NCBI RefSeq assembly: GCF_003429005.1
Contig: NZ_QVQV01000013.1
Location: 1 to 64,000, forward strand
Length of the DNA stretch: 64,000 nt
Direction: 5' to 3'
Origin: Paraburkholderia sp. DHOC27
GTDB taxonomy: Bacteria; Pseudomonadota; Gammaproteobacteria; Burkholderiales; Burkholderiaceae
In this document: piece by piece, positions 50,740-58,458 of the stretch
Layout of the letters: the number at the start of each line of letters is the position of its first letter
How positions within the stretch are numbered: the stretch's first letter is position 1
Position numbers and translations under genes: made by a program
Notes under the pieces: generated by a model
What the model was told of the DNA's origin: nothing
The model's database searches: none
What the model saw: only the letters and a program-made list of their open reading frames with translations

Positions 50740-51630
50740 ATGTCTGAAAATGTTCCAGATGGTGAATCCGCAGGACGACGCACCTTCCTGAAGGGTGCGG
50801 CGTGTGCGTGGCTGCTGTCCGGAGTGAGCGGCGCGCTGCTGTCGGCCTGCGGCGGCGGTGGCGGGTCGGCTCAGGAACCGGATACGCCGCGGCTTGCGTC
50901 GGTAAGCAATTTCCGGGACATCGGCGGCGCGGGCGGTGGTTATCCGACCGTGGATGGCCGGCAGGTGCGGCGTGGCGCGTTCTATCGCGCGAACGCGCTC
51001 ACCTTGAGCGCGGCGGACAAGGCCGTGATCGACACGCTGAAGATTGCGACCGTCTACGACCTGCGTACGCCGGGTGAAACCGCCCGCAGCGCCGACGTGC
51101 TGCCAAGCGGCGCGTCATACGTGAACATCAACGTGCTGGGGTTGAGCGATCAGCCCATACCGCCGCCTGATTTGCCAGGCGGCGCGGTGGCATGGATGGA
51201 AGCGGGCGAGCGCGCGTACGTCACGGGTAACGCGCAGCGGGCGGGCTATGGGGCATTGCTGACGCAACTCGCGAGCACCGAGGGCGCGCAACTGATTCAC
51301 TCGCAGGCGGGCAAGGATCGCGCGGGATGGGTCGCGGCCGTGCTGCTCAGCATTGCGAACGTTCCGCTCGACATCATCATGCAGGACTATCTGCTGACCA
51401 ATACCTATTCAGCGGACTCGATCAAGATTCAGGTGGCAGCCGTTCAGACGCAAGGCGGCGCGGCGGCGACCACGCTCGACGCACCGCTTTTCAGTGCGCA
51501 GGAGAGCTTCCTGCAGGCCGGTTTCGATCAGGTGCAGGCGAGCTACGGCACGATGACGAGCTACCTCACGCTGGGGCTCGGCCTGTCGGAATCCACCATC
51601 GAGACGTTGCGCGAGCGCCTGATCGTCTAG
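50740..51630 (+). CDS. Tat-exported lipoprotein of the tyrosine phosphatase fold, catalytic Cys replaced by Ser
   Basis: A 296-residue protein. The N-terminus has a twin-arginine signal (GRRTFLKGAACAWLL) ending in the lipobox LLSAC. The body matches the DSP-like tyrosine/serine phosphatase family (PtpB type): SNFRDIGG, then GAFYRANALTLSAADKAV and ATVYDLRTPGE. The P-loop, normally HCxxGKDR, reads HSQAGKDRAGW: codon TCG at 51301-51303 gives serine where the nucleophilic cysteine should be. It is therefore probably inactive as a phosphatase, or a binding protein. Start uncertain. Confidence 0.85.
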   Translation: MSENVPDGESAGRRTFLKGAACAWLLSGVSGALLSACGGGGGSAQEPDTPRLASVSNFRDIGGAGGGYPTVDGRQVRRGAFYRANALTLSAADKAVIDTLKIATVYDLRTPGETARSADVLPSGASYVNINVLGLSDQPIPPPDLPGGAVAWMEAGERAYVTGNAQRAGYGALLTQLASTEGAQLIHSQAGKDRAGWVAAVLLSIANVPLDIIMQDYLLTNTYSADSIKIQVAAVQTQGGAAATTLDAPLFSAQESFLQAGFDQVQASYGTMTSYLTLGLGLSESTIETLRERLIV

Positions 51631-51800
51631 ACGCGGTAGCTGTCCCAAACCGCCGGAAAAAAGCGGCCCGCGCGCGCAAGCGCGGAGCGGACCGCAAAGG
51701 GAGCCATTGAGGAGGCCGGAGCCGACTATACGTGCGCCGTGGGCCGCTCAGCTTGCCCCGTAAGTCCGTGTAAGCGCCGCAGCGCGCTCGGTGTTCTGAC

Positions 51801-53135
51801 TCAAGGTTCCAGTTCCACGATCGGCAAGGCGATGCGGATGCGCAGGCCGCCGTCGGGATGATTGTGCACATCGCAGCGTCCGCCACGGTCGAGCGCCAGA
51901 CGCGTGACGATAGCGAGTCCCAGCCCGCAATGACCTTCACCGCCACGCGCCGCGTCGAGCCGCACGAACGGCTTCATCGCGGCGGCAATGCGATCATCCG
52001 GAATGCCCGGACCGTGATCGCGCACGCTGATGAGCCAATGCCGCTCGTCGCGGCCCGTTTCGATCTCGACGGGCGGCGCGCCATGTTCGAGCGCGTTGTC
52101 GACCAGATTGGTCACCAGCCGATCCAGCAGGGTGCGCGGCAGCCTGAATTGCGGACCGGCCCGCAGATCGAGGCGGAATAGGGGCGGCTCGGTGTCGGAG
52201 GTGTCGGCGGCGTGGTCGGGGCCATCGCCTTCGTTGGTTATTTCACTGGCGTCGGCCATGTCCGTAGAGGAAAACTGCTCGCGCAGGAACGCTTCCACTT
52301 CGACGGGTGGTCCGGCATCCGCAGCCTGGCCGGCAAACTCCAGAAACTGCTGCACGATATTGGTGAGCGAGTCGACATCGCGGATCAGTCCCGCGCGTTC
52401 GTTTTCCGCCACCAGCACGCTGGCGCGCAGTTTCAGGCGCGTGAGCGGTGCCTTCAGGTCATGGGCGACGCCGGCCAGCATCACCGCCTGGTCGTCACCC
52501 GCTTCGTTCAGACGCCGCATCATGTCGTTGAACGAACCGATCAGATCACGCAGTTCACGCGGACCCTGCACATTCACCGGCTCGGGCCGGCCGCCCGCGC
52601 CGAATGCCCGTGCGGCCAGCGCAACGCGCGAGAGCGGCCGCTGCATCTGCCAGACGGCGAGCAGCGAGAGCAGCAGCGCAGCCAATAGCATCGAACCGGT
52701 TTCGATGATGAAGCGCGGGCGCGGCGGGATGTCCACCGGCACCACGACCCACGTCGATTTACCGGGATAACGGACCCATAGCCGGGGCGGCTGGGCGTCG
52801 TCCACTTCGATCTGCGTGCCCGCCGGCATGCGCGCCCGCAGATGCTGGCTGAGTTCGACGAACTGCCGCTCGTGCGGTTCGTGCAGGTGAATCGTGCTGG
52901 GCATGTTCCATGTCGGCACCAGATGCACACGCATGGCCGGCGCGAGATCGGCGCTCTGCACGGGTTCGCCGTTGGCCGCCTGCAGCATGAGCAGAATGCC
53001 GCGCGCAAAACCGTCCACCTCATGGTGAGGCGGCTGCATCACGATCAGGACGAACCAGCCGGCCTGAATGGCCAACAATACCGCCGTCGAGAGCAACGCC
53101 ATTCGGCCGAATAGCGTGTTCAACGGGTTTTTCAT
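51801..53135 (-). CDS. Sensor histidine kinase (EnvZ-like)
   Basis: A 444-residue membrane kinase. Two membrane segments (about 12-33 and 147-165) frame a periplasmic domain of about 110 residues. A HAMP domain follows, then the H-box AGVAHDLKAPLTRLKLRA (His near residue 224). The N box is DRLVTNLVDNALEHG, and the G boxes are DHGPGIPDD and GLGLAIV. It starts inside the stop of the regulator (ATGA overlap), so the two are a cognate pair. Signal unknown. Confidence 0.95.
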   Translation of the reverse strand: MKNPLNTLFGRMALLSTAVLLAIQAGWFVLIVMQPPHHEVDGFARGILLMLQAANGEPVQSADLAPAMRVHLVPTWNMPSTIHLHEPHERQFVELSQHLRARMPAGTQIEVDDAQPPRLWVRYPGKSTWVVVPVDIPPRPRFIIETGSMLLAALLLSLLAVWQMQRPLSRVALAARAFGAGGRPEPVNVQGPRELRDLIGSFNDMMRRLNEAGDDQAVMLAGVAHDLKAPLTRLKLRASVLVAENERAGLIRDVDSLTNIVQQFLEFAGQAADAGPPVEVEAFLREQFSSTDMADASEITNEGDGPDHAADTSDTEPPLFRLDLRAGPQFRLPRTLLDRLVTNLVDNALEHGAPPVEIETGRDERHWLISVRDHGPGIPDDRIAAAMKPFVRLDAARGGEGHCGLGLAIVTRLALDRGGRCDVHNHPDGGLRIRIALPIVELEP

Positions 53136-53872
53136 GAGTCCGCCGCGGCCTCGATCGCGAAGGGAGTGCCGTCGGCATCCGGCACGAACACATAGCCCTT
53201 GCCGCGCACCGTCTGCACGTAGCAGGGGCTGGACGGGTCGTCTTCGATCACACGGCGCAGACGCCAGATCGGCACGTCGAGGCTGCGATCGCGAAACGCG
53301 AGGTTGTCGCGATGGACCAGATCGTGGATCAAGACCCGCGAGAGCACCTTGTACGGGTTGTTGACGAAAATCTTCAGGAGCGCGAATTCACTGTCGCGCA
53401 GCGCGAGACGCGTGCTGTCGCGTGACAGGCTGCGGGTGGCGAAGTCGAGTTCGAAGGGGCCGAATCGATACGGCTTGCGGGCTTCCGGTGCACTCGTGGT
53501 AGACGGACCACGCCGCCGCAGCACGGTCTGGATGCGGGCGAGCAGTTCGCGCGGATCGAATGGCTTGGTCAGATAGTCGTCGGCGCCGAGCGACAGGCCG
53601 ACGATGCGGTCCGCCACGCTGCCGCGCGCCGTCACGAAGATCACCGGAATGTCGTCGCCGGCGGCACGTAGCGCGGTGAGCGCGCGCAGGCCGTCCGTGT
53701 TCGGCATCATGATATCGAGCACCACGACCGATGGCCGCTCGCGCTCCAGACGGCGTTGCAGATGCGTGCCGTCGTGCAGCACCGAGGCATCGTACCCGTT
53801 CGATTGCAGGAAGCGGCAGAGCAGATCGCGCACGACCGGGTCGTCGTCGACAATTAGGACCTGTGGATTCAT
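53132..53872 (-). CDS. OmpR-type response regulator, cognate to the adjacent kinase
   Basis: A 246-residue regulator. The receiver domain has the acidic pair DDD (9-11), phospho-acceptor Asp53 (VVLDIMMP) and the conserved Lys in DDYLTKPFDP. The winged-helix domain (about 135-235) has DSEFALLKIFV and the recognition part SLDVPIWRLRRVIE, ending YVQTVRGKGYVFVP. It is closely similar along its length to the regulator at 56.2-57.0 kb. Confidence 0.95.
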   Translation of the reverse strand: MNPQVLIVDDDPVVRDLLCRFLQSNGYDASVLHDGTHLQRRLERERPSVVVLDIMMPNTDGLRALTALRAAGDDIPVIFVTARGSVADRIVGLSLGADDYLTKPFDPRELLARIQTVLRRRGPSTTSAPEARKPYRFGPFELDFATRSLSRDSTRLALRDSEFALLKIFVNNPYKVLSRVLIHDLVHRDNLAFRDRSLDVPIWRLRRVIEDDPSSPCYVQTVRGKGYVFVPDADGTPFAIEAAADS

Positions 53873-53952
53873 CCCGAAATTTTAGACTGGCGCGCGCGGC
53901 GAGCGGCTCACTCTTTTCTTACCAACACTTACGGAACGCCCCGCGCCCGGTT

Positions 53953-53967
53953 GGCAGGCTGCCTGCC
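53953..53967. promoter_or_regulatory. 15-bp palindrome upstream of the response regulator
   Basis: GGCAGGC-T-GCCTGCC, perfect 7-bp arms around one base, 81 bases upstream of the regulator start. It could be an operator or a DNA hairpin; no known motif was matched. Confidence 0.35.
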
Positions 53968-54015
53968 GGTTGCCGAAAGCCTTGCCCCATAAGGCGGGCG
54001 CATGCATCGTCGAAC

Positions 54016-54041
54016 ATAAAGTTGGCAATAAAGTTGGCAAT
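54016..54041. repeat. Tandem 12-bp direct repeat
   Basis: ATAAAGTTGGCA occurs twice head to tail (54016-54027, 54028-54039) followed by AT. Direct repeats about one helical turn apart are the usual binding pattern of OmpR-type regulators, and one such gene starts 144 bases away. Confidence 0.45.
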
Positions 54042-54316
54042 ATTCGGCGCTTCTTTGGGGGCCGCATCAGCCTCGCTCTGCTTACCTATCTTCCTTGCTG
54101 GAAAGAATTGGCGCCGGCTCGAAACGACTCGTAAGTACCGCTGAAAAGCGTACTTTGCTTCGTGCTTGGCAACCCGCCGCCCCGCGTGATGATTCGGCCT
54201 GTAGTTCAGCACTGCCGCAATCCTTCGATCCGTGCGCCCGGTTCACGTCACCGTGCCCTCGAGATTGCGGCAATCGCATCGAAATCTCCGCAATCTCACG
54301 TCAAGCGAGGCACGTC

Positions 54317-54484
54317 ATGACTGTTCAGAACAATCTGCACTCCACCACTTTTCCGCCAGTGAAACGCGAGCGGCCCGCGAGCCCGCCCGAGACGGCGGCC
54401 AAACCCGATGCGCAACCTGCCGAAGCCGCGCAACCGGCGGCGCCGAGCGCGCTGGTCGGCAACCATGTCAATACAACCGCCTGA
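54317..54484 (+). CDS. Small Pro/Ala-rich hypothetical protein
   Basis: A 55-residue protein starting MTVQNNLHSTTFPPVKRER, rich in Pro, Ala and Glu, with no signal peptide or membrane segment and no family recognised. The AAGCGAGG site at good spacing before the ATG and its place at the head of a close gene run support it as real. It could also be a leader peptide. Confidence 0.5.
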   Translation: MTVQNNLHSTTFPPVKRERPASPPETAAKPDAQPAEAAQPAAPSALVGNHVNTTA

Positions 54485-54501
54485 GCAGGGGAGCGCGCGC
54501 C

Positions 54502-54699
54502 GTGTCCATCTTGCGTGTTTTCAGGCGGTATTGGCGAGCCATTACCGGGCTGGCGCTAGGCGCCGCGCTGCTGCCCTTGAGCGGCTGCGGCGTGGCCGCA
54601 TTGCCATGCCGGTTGACGGCGGCGACGCTCGATATCGTGCCAATGGTCGGGCACGCCGCCGCGACACCGTTCAACGCGTGCGCGGCGGCGATTGACTGA
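54502..54699 (+). CDS. Small lipoprotein, DUF6726-like
   Basis: A 65-residue protein starting with GTG (MSILRVFRRYWRAITG). The hydrophobic core ends in the lipobox LSGC. The rest (LPCRLTAATLDIVPMVGHAA, then FNACAAAID) resembles the small lipoprotein family DUF6726, recalled from memory, with its paired cysteines. It lies 17 bases after the preceding small gene and three bases before the next. Function unknown. Confidence 0.65.
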   Translation: MSILRVFRRYWRAITGLALGAALLPLSGCGVAALPCRLTAATLDIVPMVGHAAATPFNACAAAID

Positions 54700-54702
54700 A
54701 TC

Positions 54703-55467
54703 ATGGTGATGCAGACCTTCGTTCGCGTGCACGGCATTCCATTGAAGAAGCGTCGTGTGACCCGCTCCGCGCTGGCGGCGCTGTCGTTCTTCATGCTGCT
54801 GGGTCTCGCGCCGTACGTGGTGAATGCCGCAGAGCCGGTACTGCATGTCTCTGTGGCAACGAAGCACAGTGAACCCGACGCGCACAGGCGCAGCGCCGAC
54901 ACGCCCTTCGCGTTTCGTGGCATCGCGCTGGGTATCACGCTCGATGAGTTTCGCGCTGGCTCGACCGTGCGCGCGACGCCAGTGGGTAGCGTGCCCGTCT
55001 GCGAGACCGACATGCTGGCGGGCGCGCTTGGCATGAATCTGAAAACCAGCGAGAGCCTGACGGTCGCGTGCCGCTGGGCGCATCGCACGGCCGAACGCTG
55101 GGCGGTCTCGCAAGCCGTCGTGGATGGCGCATTGGCGCAGGATCACGTGCTGCGTTTTGCGCGCGGCGACGCGCAGAGCGCGTTGCGTCTGTACGAGATG
55201 TCGTTCGTGGTCGACGAGCCTACCGCCGGCGATCTGCGCAACGCACTGGCTGCTCACTACGGGCCGCCGCGGCTCGCGACGCGCAATCTCTCCGCGGACA
55301 ACAGCCCGGTGCCCGTCTATGTGTGGGAAAACGCCGTCAGTTCGATCACGTTGTGTTTCTTGCCGGCCAGTCATAACGGCACGCTGACCTATCTGCTCAA
55401 AGACCCCGACGCTTTCGTGAAGTCGCTGGTGCGGCAATGGCAGGCGAGCACGGCCGATGCCGGTTGA
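54703..55467 (+). CDS. Hypothetical exported protein
   Basis: A 254-residue protein with a signal peptide (LAALSFFMLLGLAPYVVNAAEP, cleaved near VNA-AEP). The mature part has FRGIALGITLDEFRAGS near residue 70, cysteines in VPVCETDML and TVACRWAH, and LYEMSFVVDEPTAGDLRNAL. The FRGI..G.TLDEFR start resembles a pattern seen in several unannotated periplasmic proteins, but I cannot name a family. It overlaps the upstream frame of the FlgH-like gene and is probably in one operon with it. ATG 54709 is an alternative start. Confidence 0.75.
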   Translation: MVMQTFVRVHGIPLKKRRVTRSALAALSFFMLLGLAPYVVNAAEPVLHVSVATKHSEPDAHRRSADTPFAFRGIALGITLDEFRAGSTVRATPVGSVPVCETDMLAGALGMNLKTSESLTVACRWAHRTAERWAVSQAVVDGALAQDHVLRFARGDAQSALRLYEMSFVVDEPTAGDLRNALAAHYGPPRLATRNLSADNSPVPVYVWENAVSSITLCFLPASHNGTLTYLLKDPDAFVKSLVRQWQASTADAG

Positions 55468-55522
55468 GGTGGACCCGCATGCGCCGCTCTTTGGTTCCGT
55501 TCGCTATGTGCAGGAAATCTCC

Positions 55523-56206
55523 ATGACACCGTTACGTTGCATCGCTACGTTGAACGTCGCGGTGACCGCCGCGCTCAGCCTCGCTGCGTGCGCGAGCAGC
55601 CATCAGGATTCCATTGTCGAGACGCCGATGCTGCCGCCGCTCGTGAGCGCTCCGCTCAACGTCAATACGCAAGGGGCGATCTATCAGGCCGGGTCGTCGT
55701 TGCTACTGTATGAAACGCCACGCGCGCAGCATATTGGCGACGTGCTGACGATTCGCCTGTCCGAGTCGTACAGTGGCAACAGCAGCGCGAACACGACCGC
55801 CAGTCGCAGCAGCGACATCACGGCGACCGCCGCGGATCAGTCCACCGGCACCGCCGCGCGGCTCGCGAAGTTATTCAACATCGGCTCGGCCGCCACGGAC
55901 TTCAAGGGGCAAGGCGCGATGACCGACACCAACGGCATGACCGGCACGCTGGCGGTCACGGTGATCGGCACCATGCCTACCGGCAATCTGCTGGTGTCGG
56001 GCGAGAAGGTGATTGCGATGAACGGCAATCACGACCGCTTGCGACTGTCCGGCATCGTCAATCCCAAGGATATCGACGCGGGCAACTACGTGTCGTCGAG
56101 CAAGGTCGCGAATGCGCGCATCGAACAGGCGGGCAAGGGTATCGTCAGCGATTCGACGACGGTGGGCTGGTTGCAGCGGATGTTCCTGAGCGTGCTGACG
56201 TTCTGA
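55523..56206 (+). CDS. Orphan FlgH-like (flagellar L-ring) lipoprotein
   Basis: A 227-residue lipoprotein (lipobox LAAC; ATG 55523 after AGGA). It matches FlgH along its length: GAIYQAGSSLLLYETPRAQ, then IGDVLTIRLSES, NTTASRSSD, FKGQGAMTDTNGMTGTLAV, VTVIGTMPTGNLLVSGEK, LRLSGIVNPKDID and the end GWLQRMFLSVLTF. FlgH forms the outer-membrane L-ring of the flagellar bushing. No flagellar gene is near; the neighbours are small exported proteins and OmpR-type regulators. It may form an outer-membrane ring for another use. Confidence 0.85.
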   Translation: MTPLRCIATLNVAVTAALSLAACASSHQDSIVETPMLPPLVSAPLNVNTQGAIYQAGSSLLLYETPRAQHIGDVLTIRLSESYSGNSSANTTASRSSDITATAADQSTGTAARLAKLFNIGSAATDFKGQGAMTDTNGMTGTLAVTVIGTMPTGNLLVSGEKVIAMNGNHDRLRLSGIVNPKDIDAGNYVSSSKVANARIEQAGKGIVSDSTTVGWLQRMFLSVLTF

Positions 56207-56233
56207 TGTTTTGAGGTCGCTGATATCGGCGCG

Positions 56234-56980
56234 TTACGCATCGGGCAGCGCGGGCATGCAGCGCTCGGCGGCGCCGATTTCTCCCTCGGGCACGAATACG
56301 TAACCCTGTCCCCATACCGTTTGCACGTAGCGCGGTTCGGACGGATCGACTTCGATCAGTCTGCGCAGACGCCAGATCGACACATCCAGACTGCGATTGC
56401 GATGTGCTTCACTGTTGCCATGCAGCTTTTCCAGTAGTTGCGCGCGCGTGAGCACCGTCATCGCGTGCGTGACGAAAACCTTCAGGATGGCGAACTCACT
56501 CGAGCGCAGCGTGATCCGCTCACCATCGCGGCGCAATTCGCGCGCCGGAAAATTCACTTCGAAACGTCCAAAGCGATAGGGCGCGCGATTTTCCGGTGCG
56601 CCCGGCGCGATCGCGCCACGACGGCGCAAAACATTACGGATGCGCGCAACGAGTTCGCTTGGCTCGAACGGCTTGCCGAGATAATCGTCCGCGCCGAGTT
56701 CAAGACCGATGACGCGGTCGATCACATCGGCGCGCGCAGTCAGCAGGATCACGGGGATGTCGTCGCCCGCTAGACGCAGCGCGCGCAGTGCGCTGATGCC
56801 ATCGAGCTCGGGCATCATGATGTCGAGCACAACTAACGCAGGCCGTTCGTTTTGCAGCCGACGTTGCAGGGCCATGCCGTGTTCCAGCACGGTGACGGCG
56901 TAACCGCGTCCCTGTAGATATTCGCGCACCAGGTCGCGCACGACGGGGTCGTCGTCGACAACGAGAATGGATTGGTTCAT
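56234..56980 (-). CDS. OmpR-type response regulator without an adjacent kinase
   Basis: A 248-residue regulator with acceptor Asp53 (VVLDIMMP), DDYLGKPFEP and a winged-helix domain (SSEFAILKVFV, SLDVSIWRLRRLIE, YVQTVWGQGYVFVP). It is a clear paralogue of the regulator at 53.1-53.9 kb. It faces the FlgH-like gene tail to tail and no histidine kinase lies beside it, so the 51.8-kb kinase or a distant one may act on it. Confidence 0.94.
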   Translation of the reverse strand: MNQSILVVDDDPVVRDLVREYLQGRGYAVTVLEHGMALQRRLQNERPALVVLDIMMPELDGISALRALRLAGDDIPVILLTARADVIDRVIGLELGADDYLGKPFEPSELVARIRNVLRRRGAIAPGAPENRAPYRFGRFEVNFPARELRRDGERITLRSSEFAILKVFVTHAMTVLTRAQLLEKLHGNSEAHRNRSLDVSIWRLRRLIEVDPSEPRYVQTVWGQGYVFVPEGEIGAAERCMPALPDA

Positions 56981-57079
56981 GGCGCCGATGTTAAGAGATA
57001 CCTTCGCGCGTCGGTAGCGGGCGATGCTTTCTAAACCTTTCCCGGGTAATGGCGGGCAACGGTTAGGCGAAGGTCGGCC

Positions 57080-57739
57080 TCAATTGATCTGCGAGGTCTG
57101 AATGGTTTGCGGGCGCAACTCGGTGCGATCCACCACCATCTTGTCGATCATGCCGCTGAGCTTGACGGACGCATTGGAGAAGCGGTCCACGCCGAGCTCG
57201 CCGGTCTGGTAGCGCGCGGTGACGAGGATGTGCCCCTGCTGGATCAAGGTCAGATCAATCACGGCAAGATACTGCACAGGGTCATCGCTAAAGGAGCGAT
57301 GTCCATAATCGACGGAGGCGTTATACACAAGCCGCGCCTCGCAGCCGGCGGGCGAGGTGCCGGGGTTGTAGACATCCGAACGGATGCCGCGCCGCTCCAG
57401 CGCCATCTGCAACGACGGCACGAAATCGCCCACCGAAACCGTCTGGTTCACTTCGATGCACACCGCGCTGAGGGACGCCGGCCGGCCGCTGACGAAGGTC
57501 GGCGACGAGTAGTTCGATGCGATTGCGTAGCCGGCCTGAATCACCGAGCCGGTGGCATCGGCTGCGGTGATCAGGGTCCACGCGCAGCCGTTCAGTCCGA
57601 CGCAGAGGAGGGCGGCGGCCGTGGCCCACGCGCATGATCGCTGGCGCTGTTTTTGCCGCTGCCATTGGCATTTTGCAGGCGCGGCAAAACCGCTTGTCCA
57701 CCAGACGGCAGAGCGTAGCCATGAGCGCGAATGAATCAC
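57080..57739 (-). CDS. Hypothetical outer-membrane-type lipoprotein
   Basis: A 219-residue protein starting with GTG, seven bases after GAGGG. A long positively charged N-terminus (about 36 residues) leads to a hydrophobic core and lipobox LNGC. The mature part has CIEVNQTVSVGDFVPSLQMA, RGIRSDVYNPG and a C-terminal alternation of strands (YLAVIDLTLIQQGHILVTAR). The layout recalls small alpha/beta envelope lipoproteins such as YajG or LpoB, but no family can be assigned. The long n-region makes the start uncertain. Confidence 0.65.
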   Translation of the reverse strand: MIHSRSWLRSAVWWTSGFAAPAKCQWQRQKQRQRSCAWATAAALLCVGLNGCAWTLITAADATGSVIQAGYAIASNYSSPTFVSGRPASLSAVCIEVNQTVSVGDFVPSLQMALERRGIRSDVYNPGTSPAGCEARLVYNASVDYGHRSFSDDPVQYLAVIDLTLIQQGHILVTARYQTGELGVDRFSNASVKLSGMIDKMVVDRTELRPQTIQTSQIN

Positions 57740-57791
57740 AATGCCATCCCTCGATGTGTCGGAGCACGAATGAAACGGAGCAGCGTCAGGT

Positions 57792-58304
57792 TCAGCGCGC
57801 GATGCGCAGACGCAGTTCGTTCGTGCCCTGCACGCTAGCCGTCACGTTGATGCGACGCTCGCCGCTGGTGACGATGAAGTGCTGGCGGGTTGGTGTGTTG
57901 AGGTCATGCACGACGGCCGGAAAACAGGCGGCGATGTCGGCGCCGAGTTCTTCGAGCGGATCGTTGACTACGCCATCGGCGTCCCAATGCGCGCGCCAGT
58001 GACAGTCGTACGCGTGTGAGTTGGCGCGGCAATCGTCGGCGCTGGCCACGCCCGGCAATTGCGCGGCGGGTTCATCGCGCAGTTGCTTGAAATCAGAGGC
58101 GGCGACGATGTGTTGCAGCGCCGGGCAGACGTTGGCGGGTTCCGGGGATTGGGCCATTTGCGCGGCATGGGCGCTGGCTGCCATCAGGAGCGCGGCAGTC
58201 GCGGTGCCGAACGCAACGGACGGCGCCGCCGCGTGTTGAGCGAGGGCGCGACTCATCTGCGTGAGTCGTTGAGTCAAGGGATTGAAGCAGCGGTCGAATG
58301 ACAT
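57792..58304 (-). CDS. Hypothetical exported protein
   Basis: A 170-residue protein. The hydrophobic stretch VAFGTATAALLMAASAHAA (about 30-48) looks like a signal peptide core with a long n-region. The mature part has four or more cysteines (NVCPALQ, DDCRAN, YDCHWRAHW, AACFPAVV), likely in disulfides, and a C-terminal beta-rich end. No family recognised. It lies 52 bases before the lipoprotein gene and probably shares its transcript. Confidence 0.65.
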   Translation of the reverse strand: MSFDRCFNPLTQRLTQMSRALAQHAAAPSVAFGTATAALLMAASAHAAQMAQSPEPANVCPALQHIVAASDFKQLRDEPAAQLPGVASADDCRANSHAYDCHWRAHWDADGVVNDPLEELGADIAACFPAVVHDLNTPTRQHFIVTSGERRINVTASVQGTNELRLRIAR

Positions 58305-58458
58305 GGCGAGAGGTCCGGTAACGGTGATTGACGTGCGGTCCGGATACGTCTCGGTCCGCAGGTCAATCGTCGCCGCTTCGGGTCATTTTCAAAGCATGGA
58401 ACAGCTTCAGCCGTTCGCAAATGCTTTCGAATTGTTCTCGCGTGTTTCGGGATGTTGC

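Larger units (their letters stand above)
53873..54316. other. Intergenic region between the two-component operon and the exported-protein genes
   Basis: 444 bases between divergent genes. It contains a 15-bp palindrome (53953-53967) and a tandem 12-bp repeat (54016-54039), listed separately. No convincing -35/-10 pair was found for either direction. An open frame runs through the right half, but its only well-placed start is ATG 54317. Confidence 0.5.

Noticed and set aside
50401..50747. A 118-codon frame upstream of the phosphatase-like gene
   Set aside because: No binding site, and it overlaps the start of a better gene in another frame.
57107..57637. Plus-strand frame over the lipoprotein gene
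   Set aside because: His/Arg/Gly-rich with no signal or motif, while the minus frame has a lipobox and a good binding site.
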